This document shows, one piece after another, positions 15,700-24,158 of a stretch of DNA of 38,054 nucleotides. This DNA is from an uncultured Alistipes sp. (GTDB lineage: Bacteria; Bacteroidota; Bacteroidia; Bacteroidales; Rikenellaceae), in NCBI GenBank assembly GCA_900550925.1, contig URTU01000012.1:1-38054 (forward strand), given 5' to 3'. The translations under genes were made by a program, and so were the position numbers. The notes under the pieces were generated by a model. That model had not been told where the DNA came from, did no database searches, and was given only the letters and a program-made list of their open reading frames with translations. Positions within the stretch are counted from its first letter, which is position 1. Every line of letters starts with the position of its first letter.

Positions 15700-16488
15700 T
15701 CATTCGGCCGAGGCCCCGTCGAGCAGTGTATTGACCATATCGTGCAGCGAAATCCAGCCGAACAGATCGGCAATGCTGACTATCACCACCGCTATCATGA
15801 AATAGCGCAGGAACGAGGCACCCCACCTGAATCCGTAATGTGTTGCCAACACCGTACCTATCACATTTCCGAGGGCATGCAGCAGACCGTAGCCGTATGC
15901 CACCTGATCGTTGATCATGAAGATGATGAGCGAGAAGGGCGTTGCGATGAAGATTACGAAGCCCTTTATGACGTTTGCCGTAATGATGTCGAGTCGCATC
16001 GAGGTGAGCGTAATGGCCAGGATCAGGTATCCCAGACCGATATAGACATAACCGCCGTAGAACCCGATCAGCAGGAACCACAGATAGTACCACGGTTTGA
16101 TTTCGAGTTTGTGACCGCCGTGATAGTGCGTCCGTGCGAAGATCATGTAGCCCAGAATCGCGAACAGAACTATACTCATGCACCACTTGAAGACCGTAAC
16201 ATTGATGTGCGTGGCCACGAGCGAGCCGGCGATGTTTCCGATTATGGTCGGGATCGACAGCTTCAGGCCGCTGCGTATATCGAGCATCCGCTTGCGGATG
16301 AAGACGGCCGACGAGGTGAGGTTCTGCAGCACCACCGCAATACGGTTTGTACCGTTTGCGATGTTTATGGGCAGTCCGAGCGCCATGAATACGGTCATCG
16401 ACATGATGGCGCCGCCACCGGCCAACGTATTCACGAAGCCGACCAGAATGCCCGATACTACGAGCAGTATGATGATATCAGTAGTCAT
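15700..16488 (-). CDS. TauE/SafE family membrane transporter
   Basis: Polytopic inner-membrane protein of 262 residues with seven to eight hydrophobic helices and the duplicated fold of the family, whose members export sulfite, sulfoacetate or other small organic anions. The N-terminal repeat shows GFVNTLAGGGAIMSMTVFM followed by ANGTNRIAV, the usual TauE pattern, and the second repeat LRYFMIAVVIVSIADLFGW. The ATG at 16488 gives a normal N-terminus; a GTG at 16497 would overlap the stop of the upstream gene by one base and is also possible. It follows the nitrilase gene directly and is co-transcribed with it. The substrate is unknown. Confidence 0.9.
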   Translation of the reverse strand: MTTDIIILLVVSGILVGFVNTLAGGGAIMSMTVFMALGLPINIANGTNRIAVVLQNLTSSAVFIRKRMLDIRSGLKLSIPTIIGNIAGSLVATHINVTVFKWCMSIVLFAILGYMIFARTHYHGGHKLEIKPWYYLWFLLIGFYGGYVYIGLGYLILAITLTSMRLDIITANVIKGFVIFIATPFSLIIFMINDQVAYGYGLLHALGNVIGTVLATHYGFRWGASFLRYFMIAVVIVSIADLFGWISLHDMVNTLLDGASAE

Positions 16489-16496
16489 TCCACACA

Positions 16497-17285
16497 CTAT
16501 ATTGCATCTTCACCGTCCAGGTCCAGAATCCGGAAACGATCGGCATCGCGGCCGACCGGGAACTTACGGCGGAACTCCCCGAGGCTCTCCATGTTGATCT
16601 CCGCCTCGGCAACACACTCTTCCGTACCGGCATTGCAGATGATCCGACCGCGATAGTCCACGACCATCGATTCGCCCGAATATTCGGCCGAAGGGTCTGC
16701 TCCGACCCTGTTGACACCGATGACATAGGCCGAATTTTCGATTGCCCGTGCCTGCAGCAGCGTCCTCCAGACCAAAGCCCGCGATGTCGGCCAGCAGGCT
16801 GCACAGATCATTGCATCGTAATCGCCGCGGTTTCGCAACCAGACCGGAAACCGGAGGTCGTAACATGTTGACAGAAGCCATCTGACACCCCGCCACTCCA
16901 CTATCCGGCGTTCGTTTCCGGCCGTATACGTTTTGCCTTCGCCGCCGATCGAGAACAGGTGGCGCTTGTCGTAATGTGCCTCGAATGTTGGTGTCACAAA
17001 CATATGGCGGTTGAAACAGCGGCCGCGATCCTCCACAACGAGTGTCCCGCTCACGGCACATCCGAATCGGCGAGCCGTGCGTCTCATGAACTCCACACCG
17101 GCCTCACTGCCGTACTGTTCGGCGGCAGCGTGCGGATCGGGTGCGAACCCCGTGGCAAATGTCTCGGGAAGAAGGATCAAATCGGGCCGGACAGCCCGTT
17201 CCAGCATCATTTCAATTTTCGAAAGATTGTAATCAACTGATTCCCATCGGATATCGAGTTGGACCATCGAAATCTTGACCGACAT
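16497..17285 (-). CDS. Carbon-nitrogen hydrolase, omega-amidase (YafV)-like
   Basis: Nitrilase-superfamily enzyme of 262 residues. The catalytic triad is clear: E41 in LLPETFATGF, K107 in YDKRHLF and C141 in STCYDLRFPVWLRNRGDYD. The sequence FATGF and CYDLRFPVW fits the YafV/omega-amidase branch, which hydrolyses alpha-ketoglutaramate and ketosuccinamate and so repairs by-products of glutamine transamination. It is cytoplasmic with no signal peptide. It heads a short - strand unit with the TauE/SafE gene, from a promoter with TATATTTG at 17313, and is divergent from the CvfB-like gene. Confidence 0.93.
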   Translation of the reverse strand: MSVKISMVQLDIRWESVDYNLSKIEMMLERAVRPDLILLPETFATGFAPDPHAAAEQYGSEAGVEFMRRTARRFGCAVSGTLVVEDRGRCFNRHMFVTPTFEAHYDKRHLFSIGGEGKTYTAGNERRIVEWRGVRWLLSTCYDLRFPVWLRNRGDYDAMICAACWPTSRALVWRTLLQARAIENSAYVIGVNRVGADPSAEYSGESMVVDYRGRIICNAGTEECVAEAEINMESLGEFRRKFPVGRDADRFRILDLDGEDAI

Positions 17286-17312
17286 CTATTTGCTTTGCTA
17301 ACTTCCGTTTAA

Positions 17313-17320
17313 CAAATATA
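17313..17320 (-). promoter_or_regulatory. -7 box upstream of the nitrilase gene
   Basis: The complement reads TATATTTG, 27 nt before the ATG at 17285. Confidence 0.65.
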
Positions 17321-17341
17321 CGAAAATTTCGGCAAAAAACG

Positions 17342-17349
17342 TATCTTTG
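17342..17349 (+). promoter_or_regulatory. -7 box upstream of the CvfB-like gene
   Basis: TATCTTTG matches TAnnTTTG. The predicted start, near 17356, leaves a 40-nt leader before the ATG at 17397. It is divergent from the box at 17313. Confidence 0.6.
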
Positions 17350-17396
17350 CCCTATGAAAATGATGCCGTGAAGAGGTATCGAAATGGATTTTTCAC

Positions 17397-18239
17397 ATGT
17401 TACATGCCGGACGCTACCACACGCTGACCGTAAGCCGAATCTCCGAACACGGAGCCTATCTGAAAAACGACGAAGGGGATGAAGTCCTGCTTCCGAACCG
17501 CTACACATCGCTCTCCGACAAGCTTGGCGACACCAAACGGGTCTTCGTCTATCACGACTCCGAGAACCGGCTCGTAGCTACGACCGAAGAGCCTCTGGCA
17601 ACGGTCGGCGAGGCAGCATACCTGAAAGTGGTGGACAAAAACCTGCACGGAGCATTTCTCGACTGGGGACTTCACGGCAAGGACCTCTTCCTGCCCAACC
17701 GAAACCAACATGGCGGCGTAATGATCGGCCGGCACTACACGGTCTATATCTACGAAGACAGCATTACGGGCCGGGCCGTGGCGACGATGCGCCTGAACGG
17801 TTTCATCAACAACGACATGTTGACGGTCGACGTGAAGGAACGGGTTCGGATCATGATCTTTTCCGAATCGCCGATCGGCTACCGCGTTATCGTCAACGAC
17901 CGCCACTGGGGGATGATCTACAAGAACCAGCTCTTCCGGCCGGTCGCCATCGGCGTGCGCACCGAAGCCTACGTGCGCCGTATAACCGACGACAACCGAC
18001 TGGACCTCAGCCTGCAGCAGGAGGGACTGTCGCAGGTACGCGATTCGGCGCAGGAGTTGCTTGACAGGCTCGAGGAGGCGGGCGGAACGCTCGACATCAA
18101 TGACGACACCCCGCCGGAGGTAATTCACCGGACGGTCGGGATGAGCAAGAAAGTATTCAAACGTTCGGTCGGGATGCTGCTCAAAAGCGGCCGCATCGAG
18201 ATGGATGACCGAAGCATTAGACTCATACAAAAGCCATGA
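17397..18239 (+). CDS. S1 RNA-binding protein, CvfB-like
   Basis: RNA-binding protein of 280 residues made of tandem S1-like beta-barrels and a C-terminal winged helix, the CvfB architecture (a regulator of virulence factors in Staphylococcus). The first S1 unit shows TLTVSRISEHGAYLKNDEGD and VLLPNRYT; the second VVDKNLHGAFLDWGLHGKDL and FLPNRNQ; a third repeat lies near 145-215. The winged helix is at about 235-275 with PEVIHRTVGMSKKVFKRSVG. The target RNA is unknown. It overlaps the next gene by ATGA, so the two are translationally coupled. Confidence 0.92.
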   Translation: MLHAGRYHTLTVSRISEHGAYLKNDEGDEVLLPNRYTSLSDKLGDTKRVFVYHDSENRLVATTEEPLATVGEAAYLKVVDKNLHGAFLDWGLHGKDLFLPNRNQHGGVMIGRHYTVYIYEDSITGRAVATMRLNGFINNDMLTVDVKERVRIMIFSESPIGYRVIVNDRHWGMIYKNQLFRPVAIGVRTEAYVRRITDDNRLDLSLQQEGLSQVRDSAQELLDRLEEAGGTLDINDDTPPEVIHRTVGMSKKVFKRSVGMLLKSGRIEMDDRSIRLIQKP

Positions 18240-19012
18240 CGAATATTCAGACAGCCGAAAGGGTTTCGCACAAGGATTTATCGGATAATTATGTATTCCA
18301 GCGGTCGCTGCTGGCCTACCGTTTTGCAGCCAGCATCGTCAGCGGAACAGTGCTTGAAATAGGCACCGGCAGCGGTTACGGACTGGAAAACATAGCCTCG
18401 GCAGCCTCGCAGTTCATCACCGTCGACAAGACCGAAACCCAGATCGACACCTCGGGCTATGCCAATGTCGAATTCCACCGCATGACAGTGCCGCCGATCG
18501 CCTTTCCGGACAACAGTTTCGATTTCGTCATCGCGTTTCAGGTGATCGAACATATCCGCGACGACGTAGAATTCGTCAAGGAGGTCCACCGTGTACTCAA
18601 ACCCGGCGGCCGCTTCATCGTCTCGACACCCAATGCCGCGATGTCCCTCACACGCAACCCGTGGCATATCCGCGAATACCGGATCGATGAATTCGACCGT
18701 CTGCTGGGCAACTATTTCCCGGAGATGGAGCGTTGCGGTGTTTTCGGCGACGAGAAGGTTATGGCATATTACGAAAAGAACCGCGCCAGTGTACGCCGCC
18801 TGATGCGGCTCGATCCGCTCGACCTCCAACACCGGCTGCCGCGGTGGATGCTCCGGATTCCGTATGACCTCATGAACCGTTTCAACCGCCGGCTGCTGCT
18901 GGTCCGCAACCGCAAGCTCACCACAGGAATCACGATGGACGACTATTCGATAGATCCGGTTGCCGAAGGCTGCTTCGACCTCTACTACATTGTCCGCAAG
19001 GCTGTTGAGTAA
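18236..19012 (+). CDS. Class I SAM-dependent methyltransferase
   Basis: Methyltransferase of 258 residues. The SAM-binding motif VLEIGTGSGYG is at 39-49, an acidic residue ends the next strand in ITVDKTE, and the methyltransf_11-type segment FDFVIAFQVIEHI precedes KEVHRVLKPGGRFIVSTPN. The C-terminal third (about 150-258) is basic and less conserved. The overlap with the CvfB-like gene suggests a role tied to it or simple operon economy. The acceptor is not identifiable; similar proteins act on small molecules, lipids or sugars. A bidirectional terminator follows. Confidence 0.9.
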   Translation: MTNIQTAERVSHKDLSDNYVFQRSLLAYRFAASIVSGTVLEIGTGSGYGLENIASAASQFITVDKTETQIDTSGYANVEFHRMTVPPIAFPDNSFDFVIAFQVIEHIRDDVEFVKEVHRVLKPGGRFIVSTPNAAMSLTRNPWHIREYRIDEFDRLLGNYFPEMERCGVFGDEKVMAYYEKNRASVRRLMRLDPLDLQHRLPRWMLRIPYDLMNRFNRRLLLVRNRKLTTGITMDDYSIDPVAEGCFDLYYIVRKAVE

Positions 19013-19112
19013 CCGTTACAAAGCTTGGTACTCCCCTGCCTGATTACAACCGATCGACAACTACCGGTCCAATAGCCGGCAATATCTGTCAGACAAGTTT
19101 CATACACAGTAT

Positions 19113-19159
19113 AAAAAAAGCCTGCATCCGAACCTTCAAATCCGAATGCAGGCTTTTTT
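19113..19159. terminator. Bidirectional terminator between methyltransferase and folD
   Basis: AAAAAAGCCTGCAT (from 19114) pairs with ATGCAGGCTTTTTT (to 19159), extended by partly paired bases around CCTTCAAA. A and T tracts flank both sides. Confidence 0.92.
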
Positions 19160-19251
19160 GATACGTGAGAGAGAGCCATCCAGCGGGATTTGCGCCTGCG
19201 CAATCTACACATCCTGACAGCGTTCCGCGGGGCCTCCTTCCACAGACGGCA

Positions 19252-20127
19252 CTATCCGTATATCTCCTTCTTGGCAGCACGCAACGTATTGCGCATCAGC
19301 GAAATAATCGTCATGGGCCCTACCCCGCCAGGAACAGGCGTGATATAGGCGCACTTGGGAGCCACTTCGTCGAACTTGACGTCGCCCAACAGTTTCCAGC
19401 CACTCTTGGTCTTGTCGCTCTTCACGCGCGTGATGCCGACGTCGATTACCGTTGCACCCTCCTTGACCATATCGCCCGTCACGAATTCGGCTTTGCCCAA
19501 TGCCGCTATTATGATGTCCGAGCGGAGCAGGATATCCTTCAGATCGGGCGTACGGCTGTGGCACAGCGTCACCGTGCAGTCCCAACCCTTCTGCGACAGC
19601 AGGTTTGCGATCGGACGGCCCACGATGTTGCTTCGGCCGATTACGGCACAGCTGCACCCCGAGGTCGGAATGTGATAGTACTTCAACAACGAGAGGATTC
19701 CGTCGGGCGTTGCCGGCAGATATGAAGGCAACCCCGAGATCATACGACCGGTATTCACCGGATGGAAACCGTCGACATCCTTCCGCGGGTCGATCGCCTC
19801 GATGACCTTCTGCTCCGAGATGTGGCCCGGCAAAGGCAGCTGTACGATGAAACCGTCAACCTCGTCATCGGCATTCAGACGGGCTATGTGTCCGAGCAGC
19901 TCCTCCTGCGAGGTCTGCTCGGGCAGGCGGAGAACCGTCGAGCGGAATCCGCACTCGCCGCAGCACTTCTCCTTGTGAGCCACATACGTTTGGCTGGCGC
20001 CGTCGTTGCCGACCAGTATAGCCACCAGATGCGGTGCCCGCTGTCCGGCCGCCACCATCGCTTCCACTTCGGCCGCTATTTCGCGGCGCATGGCCGCTGC
20101 AACCTCTTTTCCATCAATAATCGTCAT
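19252..20127 (-). CDS. folD: Methylenetetrahydrofolate dehydrogenase/cyclohydrolase
   Basis: Bifunctional one-carbon enzyme interconverting 5,10-methylene-, methenyl- and 10-formyl-tetrahydrofolate. The 291 residues are the usual length. Visible are the active-site Y48 and K52 in QTYVAHKEK, DEVDGFIVQLPLPGHI, DVDGFHPVNTGRM, the cofactor loop VIGRSNIVGRPIANLL and the C-terminal TPVPGGVGPMTIISLM. It is 100 nt downstream of the DUF5106 lipoprotein gene on the same strand and ends before a terminator. Confidence 0.97.
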   Translation of the reverse strand: MTIIDGKEVAAAMRREIAAEVEAMVAAGQRAPHLVAILVGNDGASQTYVAHKEKCCGECGFRSTVLRLPEQTSQEELLGHIARLNADDEVDGFIVQLPLPGHISEQKVIEAIDPRKDVDGFHPVNTGRMISGLPSYLPATPDGILSLLKYYHIPTSGCSCAVIGRSNIVGRPIANLLSQKGWDCTVTLCHSRTPDLKDILLRSDIIIAALGKAEFVTGDMVKEGATVIDVGITRVKSDKTKSGWKLLGDVKFDEVAPKCAYITPVPGGVGPMTIISLMRNTLRAAKKEIYG

Positions 20128-20227
20128 ATTTTTTATTCAGTTTAGGGATATTCATACAAATTAATGCCCGGCCCGTCGACCGTCGGTTGTCGGGATGCTC
20201 TTCCCGACGCAAGTGTGTCTGATGGCG

Positions 20228-21187
20228 CTATTCAGCCATGTCGCCGCTATCGGCGTAATACAACGCCTCCTCAACCATCGGCACGCTCGAACAATCCTTC
20301 AGCAACACCCGTTTATCCTTGTCCAGAAGATATATCGACGGGATGGCCTTCAGGTCGTACAGCGAATCGTTACGCAGCTTGAGGGCCTTGTCGTATGCGT
20401 TGATCCACGTCTGAGGGATCGAGTCGCGGTATCCTCTCCAGATTGTCAGATCCTCGTCGGGATAGAGGGCCAGCACCTTGAGAGTCCCGTTTTCGATCAT
20501 TTCGCTCAGCATGGGCGATGCCCCGATCTCATTGCGCAGCGACTCGCAGGTCGCGCAATCGGGGTTGTAGATGAACAACAGGATATACTCCGACGCCAGA
20601 TCATAGAGACGACTCTGCCGGCCGTCAGCCGTCGTATATACAAAATCGGCCGCCTTGTCGCCCACCCGGTTTTTCATTGCCATTTCGAGCTGGTTCTCCG
20701 GCCGCAGTTTCTCCACATCGTCCATGTATGGCGAGGCCAGGACCTTCTGCAGCACCGGAATATAGAATTCGTCGTTGCGGTACGGCGAGTTGGGGTCGTA
20801 GAAATACTTTTCGGCCAGCGATACAAAATAGCGGAACATCACGCTGTCGGCGGCAGCCTTGTCGAAGAGGTTGTTTATCGAAGCGATCGCCTGTTGGCGG
20901 GGCACGAACGGCAGCAGGTAGATATAATCGGCATAGGCCTGTTCGGTCACCTCGGGCAGATGGCAGTATACCGTATCGCGGAAATCGAAGCGGTCCCAAT
21001 AGTGGTCGACCACATATGCAGCGCGATCCTCCGGAAGGATCGTTCCTGGGACAGTGACGGTCGGAAATTCGCGATATCCGGTATCGGCGGCGGCTGTTCC
21101 GGCATCGCCATTTGCGGTTTTTCGTTTGCCGCAGCTGCTCAATGCGACAGCAACGGCCGCCATAACAACGATTTGTCTAAGAGTCAT
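20228..21187 (-). CDS. DUF5106 thioredoxin-like lipoprotein
   Basis: Predicted lipoprotein of 319 residues. The N-terminus MTLRQIVVMAAVAVALSSCG has a lipobox LSSC with Cys19. Residues about 50-170 match the DUF5106 pattern found N-terminal to thioredoxin folds in Bacteroidota; residues about 175-319 are thioredoxin/TlpA-like with VGDKAADFVYTTADG, the redox site C211-A-T-C214 in NPDCATCESL, and the cis-Pro region LKAIPSIYLLD. It is probably a periplasmic disulfide reductase. A promoter is visible at 21214. The frame is open to 21244, but the lipobox and promoter fix the ATG at 21187. Confidence 0.88.
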   Translation of the reverse strand: MTLRQIVVMAAVAVALSSCGKRKTANGDAGTAAADTGYREFPTVTVPGTILPEDRAAYVVDHYWDRFDFRDTVYCHLPEVTEQAYADYIYLLPFVPRQQAIASINNLFDKAAADSVMFRYFVSLAEKYFYDPNSPYRNDEFYIPVLQKVLASPYMDDVEKLRPENQLEMAMKNRVGDKAADFVYTTADGRQSRLYDLASEYILLFIYNPDCATCESLRNEIGASPMLSEMIENGTLKVLALYPDEDLTIWRGYRDSIPQTWINAYDKALKLRNDSLYDLKAIPSIYLLDKDKRVLLKDCSSVPMVEEALYYADSGDMAE

Positions 21188-21213
21188 ATCGAGCGACGGT
21201 TTGTTTGCATCCA

Positions 21214-21244
21214 CAAATATACGAAAAGTCGTCCGCAAAGCCAA
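21214..21244 (-). promoter_or_regulatory. Promoter of the DUF5106 lipoprotein gene
   Basis: The - strand reads TTGG (complement of 21241-21244), a 19-nt spacer and TATATTTG (complement of 21214-21221), about 20 nt before the expected transcript start region of the gene at 21187. Confidence 0.7.
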
Positions 21245-21500
21245 GTGCCGTACATATTTTTACCCCGCCGCACCCGATATTCCACCCTCTACGGCCCGAC
21301 CGTGATATCGGGCCGGCAGGAGCAGGCATAAACGTGATGGCCGACAGCCTCCGGCAGTCAATCACGAGCAAAAAACAGACTCTCCACGATCCATGCATGG
21401 TCTGGCAACTCTTTCCGCTCTCCTTCCCACCATCGATCACGAACTGCACAATAATTGCAGATGCTCACGCAAATAACCTTTTTCAATAAATCGAAACATT
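21245..21500. other. Spacer upstream of the antiporter gene
   Basis: Divergent intergenic region of about 250 nt. It contains an inverted pair CCCGATAT (21273-21280) and ATATCGGG (21305-21312) separated by 24 nt. I find no clear TAnnTTTG box for the antiporter gene, so its promoter is not assigned. Confidence 0.45.
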
Positions 21501-23075
21501 ATGGACGTAAAAAAAAGCACAGGGTTCAAATTGAGCGTGATCACACTCGCAATTATGAACGTCACGGCCGTAGTCAGTCTGCGCGGACTGCCGGCCGAAG
21601 CGGTTTACGGACTCTCGTCGGCATTCTACTATCTGTTTGCGGCGATCGTGTTCCTCATACCGACGGCGCTTGTCGCGGCCGAACTCGCCGCCATGTTCGC
21701 CGACAAACAGGGAGGCGTCTTCCGATGGGTCGGCGAGGCAATGGGAGCCCGAACCGGATTTCTCGCCATCTGGCTCCAGTGGATCGAGAGTACCATCTGG
21801 TACCCTACCGTACTGACATTCGGTGCCGTCTCGATCGCATTCATCGGAATGGACCAGACGCATGACATGTCACTCGCCTCGAACAAGATGTTTACCCTTG
21901 CCGTCGTGCTCCTCATATACTGGATCGCGACATTCATCTCGCTCAAGGGTCTCGACTGGGTGGGCAAGATCGCAAAGCTCGGAGGTCTGATCGGTACCAT
22001 CATTCCGGCCGGACTGCTCATCGTACTGGGAATAATCTACCTGGCAACCGGCGGGCACAACAACATGGACATGAGCCAGGGTTTCCTGCCCGACCTTTCG
22101 AAACTCGACAATCTGGTCCTCGCTTCGGGCATCTTCCTCTTCTACGCCGGAATGGAGATGATGGGTATCCACGTCATGGATGTCAAGAATCCACGCAAGA
22201 ACTACCCCAAAGCGATCTTCATCGGTTCGCTGATAACAGTCTGCATCTTCATTCTGGGCACCTTCTCGCTCGGACTGATCATCCCCTCGAAGGATATCAA
22301 TCTCACTCAGAGCCTTCTGATCGGTTTCGACAACTACTTCCGCTACCTGCACATGAGCTGGGCCTCGCCCATTATAGCCATCGCACTGATGTTCGGCGTG
22401 CTGGCCGGTGTGCTGACCTGGGTCTCCGGACCCTCGAAAGGTATCTATGCCGTCGGCAAGGCCGGATACATGCCCCCGTTCTTCCAGCGTGCCAACAAGA
22501 TCGGCGTACAGAGCAATATCCTCATCGTACAGGGCGTGATAGTGACGCTGCTCAGCCTGCTGTTCGTAGTCATGCCGTCGGTTCAGTCCTTCTACCAGAT
22601 CCTCTCGCAGCTCACCGTACTGCTCTACCTGATCATGTACCTGCTGATGTTCGCCTCGGCCATCATCCTGCGATATAAAATGAAGGATACCGAACGCCCG
22701 TTCCGGATCGGCAAGGGAAACTGGGCCATGTGGCTCATCGCCGGACTGGGATTCTGCGGTTCGCTGCTCGCCTTCGTACTGAGTTTCATACCGCCAAGCC
22801 AGATCGCAACCGGAAGCAATACCGTATGGTTCTCGGTGCTGATCATAGGTTGTATCGTCGTTGTCGGGGCGCCGTTCGTGATCTATGCCAGCCGCAAGCC
22901 CTCATGGAAGGATCCCGATGCCGCACAGCACTTCGCACCGTTCCACTGGGAGGTTCCGGCCGCCGCAGCGACCTCGGCTCAGAGTGCCCCCACACCTGCC
23001 TCGGCACAGTCTCGGCAGCAAAACAGCAAACCTTCGGACAACATCAAACCTGAAAACGATAAAACCAAAAAGTGA
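21501..23075 (+). CDS. gadC: Glutamate:GABA antiporter-like APC permease
   Basis: Inner-membrane amino-acid antiporter of 524 residues with about 12 hydrophobic helices and the GadC pattern: NVTAVVSLRGLPAEAVYGLS near the N-terminus, WLQWIESTIWYPTVLTFGAV, GMEMMGIHVMDVKNPRKNYP, GVLAGVLTWVSGPSKGIYAV and a C-terminal cytoplasmic tail with FAPFHWEVP, then a Ser/Ala/Gln/Lys-rich extension. In GadC the tail acts as a pH-sensitive plug; whether this one does is unknown. It overlaps the glutaminase gene (TGATG). That pairing suggests glutamine or glutamate uptake with export of glutamate or GABA, consuming protons at low pH. No glutamate decarboxylase gene lies in the window. Confidence 0.88.
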   Translation: MDVKKSTGFKLSVITLAIMNVTAVVSLRGLPAEAVYGLSSAFYYLFAAIVFLIPTALVAAELAAMFADKQGGVFRWVGEAMGARTGFLAIWLQWIESTIWYPTVLTFGAVSIAFIGMDQTHDMSLASNKMFTLAVVLLIYWIATFISLKGLDWVGKIAKLGGLIGTIIPAGLLIVLGIIYLATGGHNNMDMSQGFLPDLSKLDNLVLASGIFLFYAGMEMMGIHVMDVKNPRKNYPKAIFIGSLITVCIFILGTFSLGLIIPSKDINLTQSLLIGFDNYFRYLHMSWASPIIAIALMFGVLAGVLTWVSGPSKGIYAVGKAGYMPPFFQRANKIGVQSNILIVQGVIVTLLSLLFVVMPSVQSFYQILSQLTVLLYLIMYLLMFASAIILRYKMKDTERPFRIGKGNWAMWLIAGLGFCGSLLAFVLSFIPPSQIATGSNTVWFSVLIIGCIVVVGAPFVIYASRKPSWKDPDAAQHFAPFHWEVPAAAATSAQSAPTPASAQSRQQNSKPSDNIKPENDKTKK

Positions 23076-24079
23076 TGATAAAACATATTTCCTACTCCGA
23101 CATCAAGGAGTGTGTCGACGAAGCCTACGACAAGTTCAGCAACGAAACGGGCGGCAAGAATGCCAGTTACATACCGTTTCTGGCCAAAGTACCGTCGACG
23201 TTGTTCGGCATCTCGGTCTGCCTGCCCGACGGCCAATTGATCGAAAAGGGTGACACAGCGTTCCGATTCGGCATCGAATCGATTTCGAAAGTGCCCACGG
23301 CGCTGCTGGTAATGAAACAGTCGGGCGCCGACAAGGTTCTCAAACGGATCGGCGCCGACGCCACGGGAATGCCCTTCAACTCGATAATCGCCATCATGCT
23401 CGAAAACGAACACCCCTCGACACCGCTTGTCAATGCCGGTGCCATAGCCGCCTGTTCGATGGTCGAGCCGACAGGCATCAGCCGTGACAAATGGTCGGCC
23501 ATCATTTCGTTCATCGAGGCGCTTTGCGGATCGAAGGTCGACGTGATCGACGAACTCTACCGTTCGGAATCGGCCACAAACTTCAACAACAAGGCCATCG
23601 CCTGGCTGCTGAAAAACTACAACCGCATATACGACGACCCCGACATGTCGCTCGATCTCTATACGCGACAATGTTCGATCGGAGTCACTGCCAAACAACT
23701 CTCCATAGCTGCCGCAACGATCGCCTGCGACGGCTACAATCCGGTGAGCAAGGCCGAGGTTTTCGACCGGTCGCTGGCTCCGCGCATAGTATCGCTGATG
23801 GCAACCGTCGGTTTTTACGAACGTACCGGCGACTGGCTCTTCACGACCGGCGTACCGGCAAAGTCGGGTGTCGGCGGCGGTATAATGGGCGTCATACCCG
23901 GCGTGATGGGCATATCGGCATTTGCACCGCCGCTCGATGCCGCCGGGAATTCGGTCAAGGCTCAGAAAGCTATCGCATTTATCTCCGAGCGCCTCGGACT
24001 GAATGTCTATGCTGCCCAACGCGTCCCGACCGACTGCACGACCGCCCGCAAAACTCCTCAGGAAGCAACGGCACGATAA
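23075..24079 (+). CDS. glsA: Glutaminase
   Basis: Hydrolyses L-glutamine to glutamate and ammonia. The serine-dependent site S69-x-x-K72 lies in FGIESISKVPTALLV, followed by PFNSIIAI, TPLVNAGAIAACSMV and, later, KSGVGGGIMGVIPGVMG, all typical of the beta-lactamase-fold glutaminases. Length is 334 residues with a short C-terminal extension. The ATG at 23075 overlaps the antiporter stop by one base; a GTG at 23072 is a possible alternative. Ammonia from this reaction neutralises acid, and the neighbouring antiporter can exchange the resulting glutamate, as in known glutaminase-GadC acid-resistance pairs. Confidence 0.95.
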   Translation: MIKHISYSDIKECVDEAYDKFSNETGGKNASYIPFLAKVPSTLFGISVCLPDGQLIEKGDTAFRFGIESISKVPTALLVMKQSGADKVLKRIGADATGMPFNSIIAIMLENEHPSTPLVNAGAIAACSMVEPTGISRDKWSAIISFIEALCGSKVDVIDELYRSESATNFNNKAIAWLLKNYNRIYDDPDMSLDLYTRQCSIGVTAKQLSIAAATIACDGYNPVSKAEVFDRSLAPRIVSLMATVGFYERTGDWLFTTGVPAKSGVGGGIMGVIPGVMGISAFAPPLDAAGNSVKAQKAIAFISERLGLNVYAAQRVPTDCTTARKTPQEATAR

Positions 24080-24097
24080 CCGCCCGCCGCCCACAAA

Positions 24098-24139
24098 ACA
24101 TAACGGAGAGAACCCTACAAGAGGTTCTCTCCGTTATGT
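24098..24139 (-). terminator. Terminator between glsA and the AspT-type transporter
   Basis: Perfect 17-bp stem: 24098-24114 pairs with 24123-24139 (ACATAACGGAGAGAACC and its complement), 8-nt loop. The - strand continues into TTTTG, so it best serves the - strand gene; it may also stop glsA transcripts. Confidence 0.85.
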
Positions 24140-24158
24140 GTATCAAAGCCGCCCGCCG

